Source: Hyphomicrobiales bacterium
Lineage (GTDB): Bacteria; Pseudomonadota; Alphaproteobacteria; Rhizobiales; Xanthobacteraceae
DNA length: 64,000 nucleotides
Assembly (NCBI GenBank): GCA_009377755.1
Contig: WHTM01000019.1
Coordinates: 1 to 64,000, forward strand
Direction of reading: 5' to 3'
Positions 7,978 through 17,953 of the stretch are shown here, one piece after another. Position 1 is the first letter of the stretch. Each line of letters opens with the position of its first letter. The position numbers were made by a program, and so were the translations under genes. Below the pieces are notes generated by a model that saw only the letters and a program-made list of their open reading frames with translations, did not search any database and was not told where the DNA came from.

Positions 7978-8069
7978 TCGTTCCCGCGAAAGCGGGAACC
8001 CATACGCCGTACCGCCTCGGTCAATCACGACCGTGTCGGATTATGAGTCCCCGCCTGCGCGGGGACGAC
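7978..8069. repeat. GTCGTTCCCGC-type palindromic intergenic repeat
   Basis: The element opens with GTCGTTCCCGCGAAAGCGGG and closes with GCGGGGACGAC. Small hairpins lie at both ends, and GGGAACCCAT is a typical internal motif. It lies between two reverse-strand genes. Related copies are at 20966-21098 and 30996-31124. The rest of the 7940-8201 gap shows nothing recognisable. Confidence 0.65.
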
Positions 8070-8201
8070 CAAGTGGCGCCGTCCGGGCGCGATGAACATA
8101 GCGGCGCAACCCTTGCTGGCGCGTTACCAGCGGCGATTTCGGCGCGAAATCCGTAGCAACGCCGGCGCATGCGCGCCCACTGCCACCATGGTTAACCATG
8201 T

Positions 8202-11200
8202 CTATGGCGTGGCCTTCGCCGGCCGCGGCTGCGCTGCGTGCCGCGCCGTCCGAGCCCCGCCAAGGCGCCGGTGCAGCTTGTCAAGCATCAGGTAGATCAC
8301 CGGCGTGGTGTAGAGCGTCAGCATCTGAGAGACCAACAGCCCGCCGATGATGGTCATGCCGAGCGGGCGCCGCAGTTCCGAACCCGGGCCGGTCGCGATC
8401 ATGAAGGGGACGGCGCCGAGCATGGCCGCCATGGTCGTCATCAGGATCGGCCGGAAGCGGGTGAGGCAGGCTTCGTAGATCGCCTGCTCCGGCGAAAGCC
8501 CGCTCTGGCGCTCGCCTTCGAGCGCGAAGTCCACCATCATGATGCCGTTCTTCTTCACCAGCCCGATCAGCAGGATGATGCCGATCAAGGCGATGATGCT
8601 CAGTTCGGCATTGTAATACTGCAATGCCAGCAGAGCCCCGAGACCGGCCGACGGAAGCGTCGAGATGATCGTGAGCGGATGTGCGAGGCTCTCGTAGAGA
8701 ACGCCGAGCACGATGTAGACGGCGATCAGCGCGGCGAGGATCAGCAGCGGCTGCGCGCCGGCGCTGCGCCGGAAATCGCGGGCGTCGCCGGCGAATTCGG
8801 CGCGGATCGCATCCGGCATGTGCAGCTCGGCGACCGCCCGCAGGATCTCGTCCGAGGCGTTCTCGAGCTTGACATCCGGCGCCAGATTAAAGGTCAGCGT
8901 GACCGCCGGGAACGAACCCTGGTGATTGATCACGAGCGGAGCGATCCCGCGCTCGATGCGGGCGACCGCCGACAACGGCACTTGCTTACCGTCGGCGCCG
9001 CGCACATGCACTTGCGTCAGGTCGGATGGATCGCGCTGGTACCTGGGATCGACTTCAAGGATCACGCGGTACTGGTTGCGCTGGGTAAAGATGGTTGAAA
9101 TCTGCCGCTGCGAGAACGCATTGTGGAGCGCGTTGTCGATGTCCTCGACGCGTACGCCGAGGCGCGACGCGGCAACGCGATCAATCACGATATTGGCCTG
9201 AAGCCCGCCCTGCTCGCGGTCCGTCGTGACGTCGACGATGCCGGGAATCTGCTTGATCTTCTCCTGCACCCGCGGCACCCACTTTTGCAGCTCGTCGAAA
9301 TCCGCGCTCCAGAGTGTGAACTGATAGGTGGAGTCGCTTTGCCGCCCGCCGACGCGGATATCGCTCGCTGGAAACATGAACACGCTCAGCCCCGGAATGC
9401 TGCTCAGCCGCATGCGCAGGCGCTGCACCACCCGCGGGGTGGTGACGCCGTCGCGTTCGGCAAGCGGCTTCAGGCTGATGAACAGCCGCCCACGGTTGAC
9501 GGATGCGTTCCACCCCGAGGCGCCCACCGACGAGCCCACGGCCGCAACCGCGGGATCGGCCAGCACCAGCTCGACCGCCTTCTGCTGCAATTCGACCATC
9601 GCCGGGAAGGAGATGTCGGTCGAGGCACTGGTGCCGCCGAACACCAGCCCGGTGTCGTCCTGCGGGAAGTATCCTTTCGGCGTCTTGACGTAGAGATCGA
9701 CGGTCAGTGCGATCGTCGCCACGAACACGATCAGCACGAGTTCGCGATAGCGCAGAACCACGCGCAGGCTCCAGCCGTAGGCGGCGACCATGGACCCGAG
9801 AATGCCTTCGACGACGCGGTCGAACAGCGTGGCGCGCGCGCTCGGCACCGAACGGACGAAGTGCGCGCAGATCATCGGCGTCAATGTCAAGGACACCACC
9901 ATCGACACCCCGATGGCGAAGCACAGCGTTATCGAGAACTCGCGGAACATGCGTCCGACAACGCCGCCCATGAAGAGCAGCGGAATGAACGCCGCGACCA
10001 GCGAGATGCTGATCGACATCACGGTAAATCCGATCTGCTTCGCTCCCTCGATGGCCGCGCGCAGCGGCGAGTACCCTTTCTCGAGGTTGCGGTACACGTT
10101 CTCGATCATCACGATCGCATCGTCGACGACGAAGCCGACCGAAACGGCGAGCGCCATCAACGAGATGTTGTCGATCGAGTAGCCGATCGCCCACATCGCC
10201 GCGCAGGTCCCGGCGAGCGATAGCGGCACGGTCACGCCGGCCGCGATCATCGGCGTCATCCGCCGCAGGAACAGAAAGACGACAAGCATTACCATGACGA
10301 TCGATGCCATCAAGGTCCACTGCATGTCGGCGACGCTGGCGCGAATCGTCCCCGTCCGGTCCGACAGGACCGAGATCTCGATGTCGGCCGGTAGCCAGCG
10401 CTTGAGCTCGGGCAGCATCGCATGGATGCGGTCGACGGTCTCGATGACGTTGGCGTCCGCCTGCTTGGTGATGACCAGGAGCACCGACGGCTGGCGATTG
10501 AACCAGGCGGCGGACCGCCGGTTGCGCACGCTCTGCTCGACCGAGGCAATGGTGGAGAGGCGCACGACCGTGCCGTTCACCGCCTTGACGACGATCGGAT
10601 CGTATTGGCGGGCGGCGCGAAGCTGATCGCCCGTCGTGATCGCCTCGGCCTGGCCGGAGCCGTCGAAGTTGCCGAGCGGCCCGACCGCATTGGAGTTGGC
10701 GATGGCCGTGCGAACGTCCTCCATGGACAGGCCCATCGAGGCCAGCGCGATCGGATTGACGCGGACGCGGATCGCCGGCTGCTCGGCGCCGCTGACGCTG
10801 ACCTCGGCCACGCCATCGACCTGGGAAAGCCGCTGCGCCAGCACGCTGTCGGCGGAATCGTAGAGGGCGCTCGGCAGCAAGGTGTTGGAGGTGAGCGCGA
10901 GGATCAGGATCGGCGACGCTGCCGGGTTCGCCTTGCGAAACGACGGAAGCGTCGGCAGGTCGCTCGGCAGGTCGGTCGCCGCGGCGTTGAGGGCTGCCTG
11001 CACGTCGCGGGCCGCGCCGTCGATGTCGCGGCTGAGATCGAACTGGATGATGATGCGCGTATTGCCGAGCGAGCTGATCGACGTCATCTCGGTGACGCCG
11101 GCGATGGCGCCGAGACGGCGTTCGAGCGGCGCCGCGACGCTCGCCGCCATGGTCGCGGGGTCGGCGCCGGGACGGTTCGCGGCGACGCGAATGGTCGGGA

Positions 11201-11324
11201 ACTCGACGGTCGGCAGGCTCGCCACCGGCAGGTGAGAGTAGGCGACGATGCCGAGCAGCATCAGTCCGATCGACAGCAGCGTCGTGCCGACGGGGCGCCG
11301 GATGAACGGATAGGAGATGTTCAC
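8202..11324 (-). CDS. RND efflux pump permease, MdtC-like
   Basis: This inner-membrane proton-driven RND exporter has about 1040 residues and 12 membrane helices, with two large periplasmic loops. The N-terminus after a GTG start at 11324 is NISYPFIRRPVGTTLLSIGL, the usual RND first helix. The frame is open 36 residues further upstream, but that part is translated from a repeat. Proton-relay aspartates are visible in VSVGFVVDDAIVMIENVYRN and the matching lysine in LIGLVKKNGIMMVDFALEGER. It is the last gene of an efflux operon, downstream of a similar pump, which suggests an MdtB/MdtC-like heteromultimer. A repeat element (11343-11480) separates the two pump genes. No ribosome site is evident before the GTG. 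Confidence 0.9.
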   Translation of the reverse strand: MNISYPFIRRPVGTTLLSIGLMLLGIVAYSHLPVASLPTVEFPTIRVAANRPGADPATMAASVAAPLERRLGAIAGVTEMTSISSLGNTRIIIQFDLSRDIDGAARDVQAALNAAATDLPSDLPTLPSFRKANPAASPILILALTSNTLLPSALYDSADSVLAQRLSQVDGVAEVSVSGAEQPAIRVRVNPIALASMGLSMEDVRTAIANSNAVGPLGNFDGSGQAEAITTGDQLRAARQYDPIVVKAVNGTVVRLSTIASVEQSVRNRRSAAWFNRQPSVLLVITKQADANVIETVDRIHAMLPELKRWLPADIEISVLSDRTGTIRASVADMQWTLMASIVMVMLVVFLFLRRMTPMIAAGVTVPLSLAGTCAAMWAIGYSIDNISLMALAVSVGFVVDDAIVMIENVYRNLEKGYSPLRAAIEGAKQIGFTVMSISISLVAAFIPLLFMGGVVGRMFREFSITLCFAIGVSMVVSLTLTPMICAHFVRSVPSARATLFDRVVEGILGSMVAAYGWSLRVVLRYRELVLIVFVATIALTVDLYVKTPKGYFPQDDTGLVFGGTSASTDISFPAMVELQQKAVELVLADPAVAAVGSSVGASGWNASVNRGRLFISLKPLAERDGVTTPRVVQRLRMRLSSIPGLSVFMFPASDIRVGGRQSDSTYQFTLWSADFDELQKWVPRVQEKIKQIPGIVDVTTDREQGGLQANIVIDRVAASRLGVRVEDIDNALHNAFSQRQISTIFTQRNQYRVILEVDPRYQRDPSDLTQVHVRGADGKQVPLSAVARIERGIAPLVINHQGSFPAVTLTFNLAPDVKLENASDEILRAVAELHMPDAIRAEFAGDARDFRRSAGAQPLLILAALIAVYIVLGVLYESLAHPLTIISTLPSAGLGALLALQYYNAELSIIALIGIILLIGLVKKNGIMMVDFALEGERQSGLSPEQAIYEACLTRFRPILMTTMAAMLGAVPFMIATGPGSELRRPLGMTIIGGLLVSQMLTLYTTPVIYLMLDKLHRRLGGARTARHAAQPRPAKATP

Positions 11325-11342
11325 GCGAGCATCGCCACAGTC

Positions 11343-11480
11343 GTCATTCCGGGGCCCGAGCGTAGCGAGGGAGCCCGGAATCCATAGCCACAGGCCGGGA
11401 TTATGGATTCCGGGCACGCGCCTCGCAGCCAAGTGTACGCAGGCTGCGTAAACTTGCCTGCGCGGCGCCCCGGAATGACA
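11343..11480. repeat. GTCATTCCGGGGC element with nested 25-bp palindrome (copy A)
   Basis: 13-bp inverted ends (GTCATTCCGGGGC at 11343-11355 and its complement at 11468-11480) enclose a palindrome at 11432-11456. The palindrome arm is AAGTGTACGCAG here (consensus AAGTTTACGCAG), a single G centre, then the complement CTGCGTAAACTT. It sits inside the RND operon. Other copies of the inner palindrome are at 24608-24632, 32087-32111 and 39424-39448. Confidence 0.85.
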
Positions 11481-11496
11481 GTTGAGAGGTTCCGGC

Positions 11497-14400
11497 TCAT
11501 TCCGCCGCCTCCGGCAGGTGCTGCGCGAGCCGGCGCTGCATCCGCAGCTTCAGCCGCTCCAGCGCCAGGTAGATCACCGGCGTGGTGTAGAGCGTGAGCA
11601 ACTGGCTCAGCAGCAGGCCGCCGATGATGGTGACGCCGAGCGGGTTGCGAAGCTCCGAGCCGGTGCCGCCTTCCAGTGCCAGCGGCAGCGCGCCGAATAA
11701 CGCCGCCAACGTCGTCATCATGATCGGGCGAAAGCGCAGCAGCGCCGCCTGCACGATGGCGTCGCGCGGCGACAGACCTTGCCCGCGCTCGGCCTCCAGT
11801 GCGAAGTCGATCATCATGATGGCGTTCTTCTTCACGATGCCCATCAGCAGGATGATGCCGATCAGTGCGATCAGCGACAGGTCGTAGCCGAACAGCATCA
11901 GTGCCAGCAGCGCGCCGACGCCGGCCGATGGCAGCGTGGAGAGGATCGTGATCGGGTGGATGAAGCTTTCGTACAGCACGCCGAGGATGATGTAGATGGT
12001 GATGATGGCCGCGAGGATCAGCCACGGCTGCCCGGCCAACGACTTGCCGAACTCCTCGGCGTCGCCGGAATAGCTGCCGCTGATCGAGGCCGGCATGCCG
12101 ATGTCCCGCTGCGCCGCCGAGACCGAAGCGACGGCCTCGCTGAGCGAGGCGCCGGGCGCGAGATTGAAACTGAGGGTCACGGACGGAAACTGTGCCTGGT
12201 GCGCGATCACCAGCGGCGCCGTGGTGCGTTCGAAGGTGGCGATGGCGTTGAGCGGCACCTGCACACCATCCGTGCCGTTGAGGTAAAGTCTGCCGAGCGA
12301 CGACGGATCCTGCTGGTATTGCGACATCGCCTCCAGGATCACGCGATACTGGTTGGCCTGGGCATAGATGGTCGATATCTGCCGCTGCCCGAAGGCGCTG
12401 TTGAGCGTATCGTTCACCGCCTGCATCGACACGCCGAGGCGGCCGGCCTTCTCGCGGTCGACGTGAACCATCACCTGCAGACCGCCCTGCTGCGCCTCCG
12501 ACGAGACGTCCTGCAGCACCTCATCGGTGTGCAGGCGGTCCGTTAGCCTGGCGGCCCACATCATGAGCTGATCGGCATCGGAACCGACCAGCGTGTACTG
12601 GTATTGAGCGCGGCTGACGCGGGTGCCGATCTGAATGTCCTGCACGGGCTGGAAGTAGACTGCGACGCCGGGAATGGTTGCGACTGCGCGCTGCAGCCGC
12701 TCGACGATCGCGCCGGCCAGATCGCGGCGCTGGTCCCGCGGCTTGAGCGTCATCGCCAGGCGGCCGGCGTTCGGCGTCGGGTTCATCGGGCTGATGCCGA
12801 CGACCGAAACCACCCCGGCGACATCGGGATCGTTGCGGAGCACCGTCTCGACCTGCCCCTGCAGCTCGCGCATGCGCTGGAAGGAGACGTCCTGCCCGGC
12901 CTCCATGACACCGGTGATCAGGCCGGTGTCCTGCTGCGGCAGGAAGCCCTTGGGAATGACGATGTAAAGCCAGACCGTGGCGACAAGCGTCGCGAACATC
13001 ACGGCGAGGGTCAGGCTGGCATGCCGCAGCACCCATTCCAGGCTGTGCCGATAGCGTTCGATCGACCAGTCGACGCCTTGGTGGAAGGCGCGGGTGACGC
13101 GGTTGGCGGAGCCGCCGTGGCTCGGGCGCAGGAGCCTGCTGCTCATCATCGGCGACAGCGTCAGCGACACGATCGCCGAGACCACCACTGCGATGGTGAG
13201 CGTCAGAGCGAATTCGCGGAACATCCGGCCGACGATGCCGGTCATGAACAGGAGCGGGATGAACACCGCGATCAGCGAGAACGTCAGCGAAATGATCGTG
13301 AAACCGATCTCGCGGGCGCCGCGCAGCGCGGCCTCGAACGGCCTCTCGCCCTTCTCGATGTGGCGGACGATGTTCTCGATCATCACGATCGCGTCGTCGA
13401 TGACGAATCCGGTGCCGATGGTCAGCGCCATCAGCGACAGGTTGTCGAGGGAAAAACCGCAGAACCACATCACTCCGAACGTGGCGACCAGCGACAGCGG
13501 CAGGGCGACGCCGGCAATGATCGTGGCGTGGATCGTGCGCAGGAAGATGAACACCACCAGCACGACCAGGATGGCGCTGAGCACGAGTGTGAACTGCACG
13601 TCGCGGACCGAGGCGCGGATCGTATCGGTGCGGTCGTGCACGATGGTGAGGGTGACGCCGACCGGCATCGCGCGTTGCATCCGCGGCAATGCCTTGCGGA
13701 TGTGCTCGACCGTCTGAATGACGTTGGCCCCCGGCTGACGCTGCACGTCGATGATCACCGCCGGTGTGCCCTGATACCAGCCGCCGACCTTGCTGTTCTC
13801 CAGCCCTTCGATGACTTGCGCGACGTCGCCGAGCACGATCGGCGCATTGTTGCGATAGGCGACGATCAGGGCTCGATAGGCTTCGGCGGAGCTGATCTGG
13901 TCGTTGGCGGCGATGGCGTATGATTGATGGGCGCCGTCGAGGGACCCCTTCGGGCCGGCGATGTTGGCGCCGGCGATCGCCAGACGCAGGTCTTCGAGGC
14001 CCAGACCGTAGCTTGCCAGCCGGCTTAGGTCCGCCTGGATGCGCACCGCCGGCCGGATGCCGCCCTGCACCGAGACGGCACCGACGCCGCTCACCTCGGC
14101 GAGCCGCTGCGCCATCAGCGTGTCGGCGAGATCGCTCAGGTCGCGCAGCGGGATGGTCGGCGACGTCAGCGCCAGCGTCACGATCGGCGCATCGGCCGGG
14201 TTCACCTTGGAATAGGTCGGGGGGTAGGGGAGCCCGCGCGGCAGCGACGAGCCGGCGGCGTTGATGGCGGCCTGCACGTCCTGGGCAGCGCCATCGATCT
14301 CGCGGTCGAGGTTGAACTGCAGCGTGATCTGGCTGATGCCGAACGAGCTTGACGAGGTCATCGTCTCGAGCGACGGGATCTGGCCGAACTGGCGTTCCAG

Positions 14401-14598
14401 CGGCGCTGTCACGATCGACGCCATCGTCTCCGGATTTGCGCCGGGGAGCTGCGTGGTCACCTGGATGGTCGGAAAGTCCACCTGCGGCAGCGCCGACACC
14501 GGCAGCCACCAATAGCCAAGGATGCCGCCGAGCAGCGTCGCGACGCCGAGCAGCGAGGTCGCAATCGGCCGGTGGATGAAAGGTGCGGAGACGTTCAT
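11497..14598 (-). CDS. RND efflux pump permease, MdtB-like
   Basis: This 1033-residue RND exporter begins MNVSAPFIHRPIATSLLGVA, the canonical first helix. The proton relay is present: IGTGFVIDDAIVMIENIVRH in helix 4 and LLMGIVKKNAIMMIDFALEAER in helix 10. It is clearly a paralogue of the next pump, and the order adaptor-pump-pump matches mdtABC. The ATG overlaps the adaptor stop by four bases, so translation is coupled. The pump would take substrate from the periplasm or inner leaflet and pass it through the adaptor to the outer-membrane channel encoded upstream. Substrate is unknown; the metal-sensor-like gene upstream hints at metals, while MdtBC-type pumps usually move drugs, bile salts or siderophores. 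Confidence 0.92.
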   Translation of the reverse strand: MNVSAPFIHRPIATSLLGVATLLGGILGYWWLPVSALPQVDFPTIQVTTQLPGANPETMASIVTAPLERQFGQIPSLETMTSSSSFGISQITLQFNLDREIDGAAQDVQAAINAAGSSLPRGLPYPPTYSKVNPADAPIVTLALTSPTIPLRDLSDLADTLMAQRLAEVSGVGAVSVQGGIRPAVRIQADLSRLASYGLGLEDLRLAIAGANIAGPKGSLDGAHQSYAIAANDQISSAEAYRALIVAYRNNAPIVLGDVAQVIEGLENSKVGGWYQGTPAVIIDVQRQPGANVIQTVEHIRKALPRMQRAMPVGVTLTIVHDRTDTIRASVRDVQFTLVLSAILVVLVVFIFLRTIHATIIAGVALPLSLVATFGVMWFCGFSLDNLSLMALTIGTGFVIDDAIVMIENIVRHIEKGERPFEAALRGAREIGFTIISLTFSLIAVFIPLLFMTGIVGRMFREFALTLTIAVVVSAIVSLTLSPMMSSRLLRPSHGGSANRVTRAFHQGVDWSIERYRHSLEWVLRHASLTLAVMFATLVATVWLYIVIPKGFLPQQDTGLITGVMEAGQDVSFQRMRELQGQVETVLRNDPDVAGVVSVVGISPMNPTPNAGRLAMTLKPRDQRRDLAGAIVERLQRAVATIPGVAVYFQPVQDIQIGTRVSRAQYQYTLVGSDADQLMMWAARLTDRLHTDEVLQDVSSEAQQGGLQVMVHVDREKAGRLGVSMQAVNDTLNSAFGQRQISTIYAQANQYRVILEAMSQYQQDPSSLGRLYLNGTDGVQVPLNAIATFERTTAPLVIAHQAQFPSVTLSFNLAPGASLSEAVASVSAAQRDIGMPASISGSYSGDAEEFGKSLAGQPWLILAAIITIYIILGVLYESFIHPITILSTLPSAGVGALLALMLFGYDLSLIALIGIILLMGIVKKNAIMMIDFALEAERGQGLSPRDAIVQAALLRFRPIMMTTLAALFGALPLALEGGTGSELRNPLGVTIIGGLLLSQLLTLYTTPVIYLALERLKLRMQRRLAQHLPEAAE

Positions 14599-15863
14599 GG
14601 CGGCGGAATCGGCGCAGGATCCGCCCGCGCATCAGTGCGCTGGCCGCGCCGGAGCGCTTCCTGAGGGCCGCCCTCGCGGCGAGCGCCTGGCGGACGCCGG
14701 CTGGGCGGCCCCACCGTCGGCGGTGCAGCGCTATCGGAAATACGGACCTGCTTGCCCTCGGCGAGCTGCGAGAACCCGGTAGTGACGATCTGCTGCCCCG
14801 TCGGCACGCCATCGATCACCGATTGGACATCGTCCTGCTGCTTGACCGTCACCTGGCGCACCGTGACCGTGTCACCGGGCTGGACGACAAAGACGAACGT
14901 TCCGTTCGGCCCACGTTGCACCGCCGCCGTCGGCACCACCACGACGTTGCGCAGCGTGTCGATCAACAGGCGGACATTGACGAACTGGCCCGGCCAGAGC
15001 CGCAGACCGACATTCGGGAATTCGGCCTTGAGCCGCACCGTTCCAGTCGTCTGGTCGACTTGATTGTCCACCACGGTCAGCCTGCCGCGCTCGACCACGG
15101 CCTTGTTGTCGGGACCGATGACCTCGACCGCCAGTGCGCCTTCCGCAAAGGCGGCGTTGATCTCGGCGAGCCGCTGCTGCGGCAGGTTGAACAGCACGGA
15201 GATCGGGCGAATCTGCGTGATGACCACGATTCCGGTGACGTCGGCGGCGTGCACGATATTGCCTTCGTCGACCTGCCGGATGCCGGTGCGGCCGGAAATC
15301 GGTGCCGTAATCGTGGTGTAGGCGAGCACGGCGCGGGCGTTGTCGATTGCCGCCTGGTCGATCCGCACCAGCGCCTCGAGCTGCGCCACCATCGCGCGCT
15401 GGGTATCCGCCTGCTGCTGGGTTGCGGCATTGTTGGCGGCAAGCCGGGTGTAGCGGTCGAGGTCGCGCCGCGCGTTCGCGAGCTGCGCCTCGTCTTGCGC
15501 CTTTTTCGCCACTGCCTGGTCGAGTTGCGCCTGATAAGTGGTTGGGTCGATGCGTGCGAGCACGTCGCCGCGGGCGACGTCCTGTCCTTCCTGGAAGGCG
15601 ATGCTGATCAGTTTGCCGTCGACCTGCGGGCGCACCGTGACGGTGTTCAGCGCCTTGGTGGTCCCGACCCCTTGCAGGTAGACCGGCACGTCGGCGGTCT
15701 TGGCCGCCGCCGCGAGGACCGGCACTGGCGTGTCGCGGAATCGTCCGCCCCGCCGCTGTTGCTGCTGCTGTTCCGGTTGAAACTCCCTCACGACGTAAAC
15801 GACGCCGCCGACCGTCAGCAGGCCAAGCAGCATTGTCACGAAGATGCGCCGAAATGTATTCAT
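14595..15863 (-). CDS. RND periplasmic adaptor (membrane fusion protein), MdtA-like
   Basis: This 422-residue adaptor links the inner-membrane pump to the outer-membrane channel. It has an N-terminal membrane anchor (FVTMLLGLLTVGGVVYVV, about 8-25) and a Gln-rich linker (EQQQQQRR). The lipoyl half-motif is VRPQVDGKLISIAFQEGQDVARGDVLARIDP, followed by a helical hairpin (about 110-180) and the second lipoyl half YTTITAPISGRTGIRQVDEGN. The C-terminus is an Arg/Pro-rich tail of about 45 residues, probably disordered. Both ends overlap neighbours by four bases (ATGA), so the whole block is translationally coupled. Confidence 0.92.
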   Translation of the reverse strand: MNTFRRIFVTMLLGLLTVGGVVYVVREFQPEQQQQQRRGGRFRDTPVPVLAAAAKTADVPVYLQGVGTTKALNTVTVRPQVDGKLISIAFQEGQDVARGDVLARIDPTTYQAQLDQAVAKKAQDEAQLANARRDLDRYTRLAANNAATQQQADTQRAMVAQLEALVRIDQAAIDNARAVLAYTTITAPISGRTGIRQVDEGNIVHAADVTGIVVITQIRPISVLFNLPQQRLAEINAAFAEGALAVEVIGPDNKAVVERGRLTVVDNQVDQTTGTVRLKAEFPNVGLRLWPGQFVNVRLLIDTLRNVVVVPTAAVQRGPNGTFVFVVQPGDTVTVRQVTVKQQDDVQSVIDGVPTGQQIVTTGFSQLAEGKQVRISDSAAPPTVGPPSRRPPGARREGGPQEALRRGQRTDARADPAPIPPP

Positions 15864-17350
15864 TGGAGCTTTGCCCGCTTGGGGGCGGAATCGGCGCCCC
15901 AGCCGCCGCCCAGCGCCTGGAACAGGCTGACGGTGGCTTGCAGCCGCGCAAGGCGGACCTGGGCGAGCGTGTCCTGGGCCTGGAAGAGTGTCTGTTGGGT
16001 GGCGAGCACAGAGATGATGTCGACGGTGCCTTCATTCAACCGCTGCTCGGCGATCTGAAACGCACGCCGCGAGCTCGCGACCACCTCGTTCTGCAAACGC
16101 TCGCGGATCGCGAGCTGGCGCGTGGCAACCAGTGCGCTGTCGACGTCGGCGAACGCCTGGATGATCGACCTGCGGTAGATCTGCAGCAGCTCGTTCTGGC
16201 GGCCCTTCTGCAGGTCGAGTTGGCCTTGCAGGCGGCCGCCGTCGAAGACCGGCTGCGTCAGCCCGGCCGCCGCCTCCCAAATCGCTGCTTCCGGCCGGGT
16301 CAGCCACTTCAGCATGGAGGCCTGGACACCGCCTGCAGCCGACAGCTCGATGCTCGGGAAGAATGCGGCCCGCGCCGCCTCGACATCGGCGTTGGCGGCG
16401 GCGAGGTCGGCCTCGGCGGCACGGATGTCGGGCCGGCGGGTCAGCAGTTCGGCCGGAACTCCCGGTGCGATCCGGGGAATGCTGACGTTGGTCATCGTGC
16501 CGCCGCGGATGCGGACGAATTCCGGTGGGCGCCCGATCAGCGCCGCCAGGGCCGCCGTGTTCTGGCGCAGGATCTGCTCCAGCGTCGGGATTGCGGCCCG
16601 CTCGGTATTCAGCACGCTTTCCTGCTGCGCGACGTCGAGCGAGGAGGCGGTGCCCACGTCGAGGCGCTGCTTGATCACCGTGAGGACACGGTTCGCGCTC
16701 GTGATGTTCTCGCGCGCATAGCGCAGCCGGTCCTGCGCGGCCAGCACCTGGAAATAGGCGTTGGCGACGGCCGCCATCGCGGTCAATGCCACCACCTCGC
16801 GGTCGAAGCGGGTGGACACGGCGGTCTCCTCGGCGGCGCGCAGCATCGCGCGGTTCTTGCCCCAGAAGTCGATCTCGTAGCTGGCACTCAACCGCCCAAC
16901 GAACTGATTGCGCTCCGCTGGCTGATTGCGCTCCGCCGGCCCGCCGTCGCCGCCGAGGCGCGTGCCGGTTGCCCGAGACGCGCGTGACCGCGATGCCGAC
17001 CCGCTCAGGTTCACGTCGGGCAAGAGTGGTGCACCGGCGACCCGCGCCTGCGCATCCGCCTGGATCACGCGGGCGATGGCTGCGGCGATGTCGAGATTGG
17101 CGAGCTCGGCTTCCTCGATCAGTCCGGTCAGCTCGCGCGATCGGAAGCCACGCCACCAGTTTGCCTTCGGCAAGGCGATACGCGATGTCGTTGCGGCATC
17201 GCGATACGCCGCCGGAATCGCCAGGGCCAGGTCTGGCTTCTCGGTGCCTAGCATGCATCCGGACAACGGCTGCACGATACAGAGTCCCCATAGGATGCGA
17301 GCCAGGCGCGGTGCCTTGACTCGCCAGACATCAACCGGATTTCCACGCAT
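15860..17350 (-). CDS. NodT-family outer-membrane efflux lipoprotein (TolC-like)
   Basis: This outer-membrane channel of the NodT/OprM type has 496 residues from the ATG at 17350, which follows GGAAG; a TTG seven codons upstream is possible. It is a lipoprotein: hydrophobic LARILWGLCIVQPL ends in the lipobox LSGC, with the cysteine at residue 32. Family landmarks are the first-repeat segment ANLDIAAAIARVIQADAQARVAGAPLLPDV, YEIDFWGKNR, LTRRPDIRAAEADLAAANADV and the second-repeat ending TVDIISVLATQQTLFQAQDTL. It completes a tripartite pump with the adaptor and RND genes. A gap of about 90 bp separates it from the sensor gene upstream. Confidence 0.9.
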   Translation of the reverse strand: MRGNPVDVWRVKAPRLARILWGLCIVQPLSGCMLGTEKPDLALAIPAAYRDAATTSRIALPKANWWRGFRSRELTGLIEEAELANLDIAAAIARVIQADAQARVAGAPLLPDVNLSGSASRSRASRATGTRLGGDGGPAERNQPAERNQFVGRLSASYEIDFWGKNRAMLRAAEETAVSTRFDREVVALTAMAAVANAYFQVLAAQDRLRYARENITSANRVLTVIKQRLDVGTASSLDVAQQESVLNTERAAIPTLEQILRQNTAALAALIGRPPEFVRIRGGTMTNVSIPRIAPGVPAELLTRRPDIRAAEADLAAANADVEAARAAFFPSIELSAAGGVQASMLKWLTRPEAAIWEAAAGLTQPVFDGGRLQGQLDLQKGRQNELLQIYRRSIIQAFADVDSALVATRQLAIRERLQNEVVASSRRAFQIAEQRLNEGTVDIISVLATQQTLFQAQDTLAQVRLARLQATVSLFQALGGGWGADSAPKRAKLQ

Positions 17351-17443
17351 ACGATTGGCTTCCAGCCCCAACGACTTTCATCAACAACGTGTACGCAACC
17401 AACGTGCGGATATCAGGCAGCGTGCACCGTACTCCCTGCGACT

Positions 17444-17953
17444 TCAGTTTCTCGATTGCTGACCTGTTTCCGTTTCCCGGCGCGAACTGGGCCGGTCCGC
17501 AAGCTTCTGCCTGCCCGTTGGCGACATCTCCGATGCCTGTTGCGCGAAGAAGTCGTGGATCAGGCGGTCGAAGATCTGCCGGGCGGCGCGCATCTCCGTC
17601 ATCGTCGCCTTCAACGCCTCGACGTCGAACGGCTGGGCGCGCAGTGCGGCACGGACCGCGTCCTGCCGTTCGCGATAGGCAGCGCGTGTGCCGTCGATCT
17701 CGTCTCGGCGCGCCTGATAGGCAGCCTGCAGCCGATCGGCGTCCTCGCGCGGCAGAGTTGCTGCGATCCGCGCGATGCGGCCGGCGACGCTGCGGTCGCT
17801 TGCGGTCGGTGGCGCCGGAGCATCGGAACCGTAGCTCTGCATCAGCAGCGCGCCGCCGATGCCGATGAAGAACAGATTGAGCGCCAGCGAACTCAGCAAC
17901 AGCCAGCGCGACGATCCCTCGGACCCGCGCAGGGTCAGTCCCATGAACGTCAT
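17444..17953 (-). CDS. Periplasmic Metal_resist-type sensor (CnrX/ZraP-like)
   Basis: This 169-residue protein has one N-terminal membrane segment (RWLLLSSLALNLFFIGIGGALLM, about 16-38) and a periplasmic, highly helical domain. Pairs such as LPREDADRLQAAYQARRDEIDGTRAAYRERQDAVRAAL, then FDVEALKATMTEMRAARQIFDRLIHDFF, fit the Metal_resist family that includes CnrX and ZraP. Histidine is scarce (one in LIHDFF), so metal binding itself is not assured. It overlaps the small membrane gene upstream by four bases and follows a sigma-factor gene, the order expected for a sensor that releases an anti-sigma factor. Confidence 0.75.
   Translation of the reverse strand: MTFMGLTLRGSEGSSRWLLLSSLALNLFFIGIGGALLMQSYGSDAPAPPTASDRSVAGRIARIAATLPREDADRLQAAYQARRDEIDGTRAAYRERQDAVRAALRAQPFDVEALKATMTEMRAARQIFDRLIHDFFAQQASEMSPTGRQKLADRPSSRRETETGQQSRN

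Noticed and set aside
12521-14812. Open frame of over 700 codons within the RND pump gene, other frame
   Set aside because: It is an Arg/Pro/Asp-rich shadow of the MdtB-like gene; the real frame has intact RND motifs.
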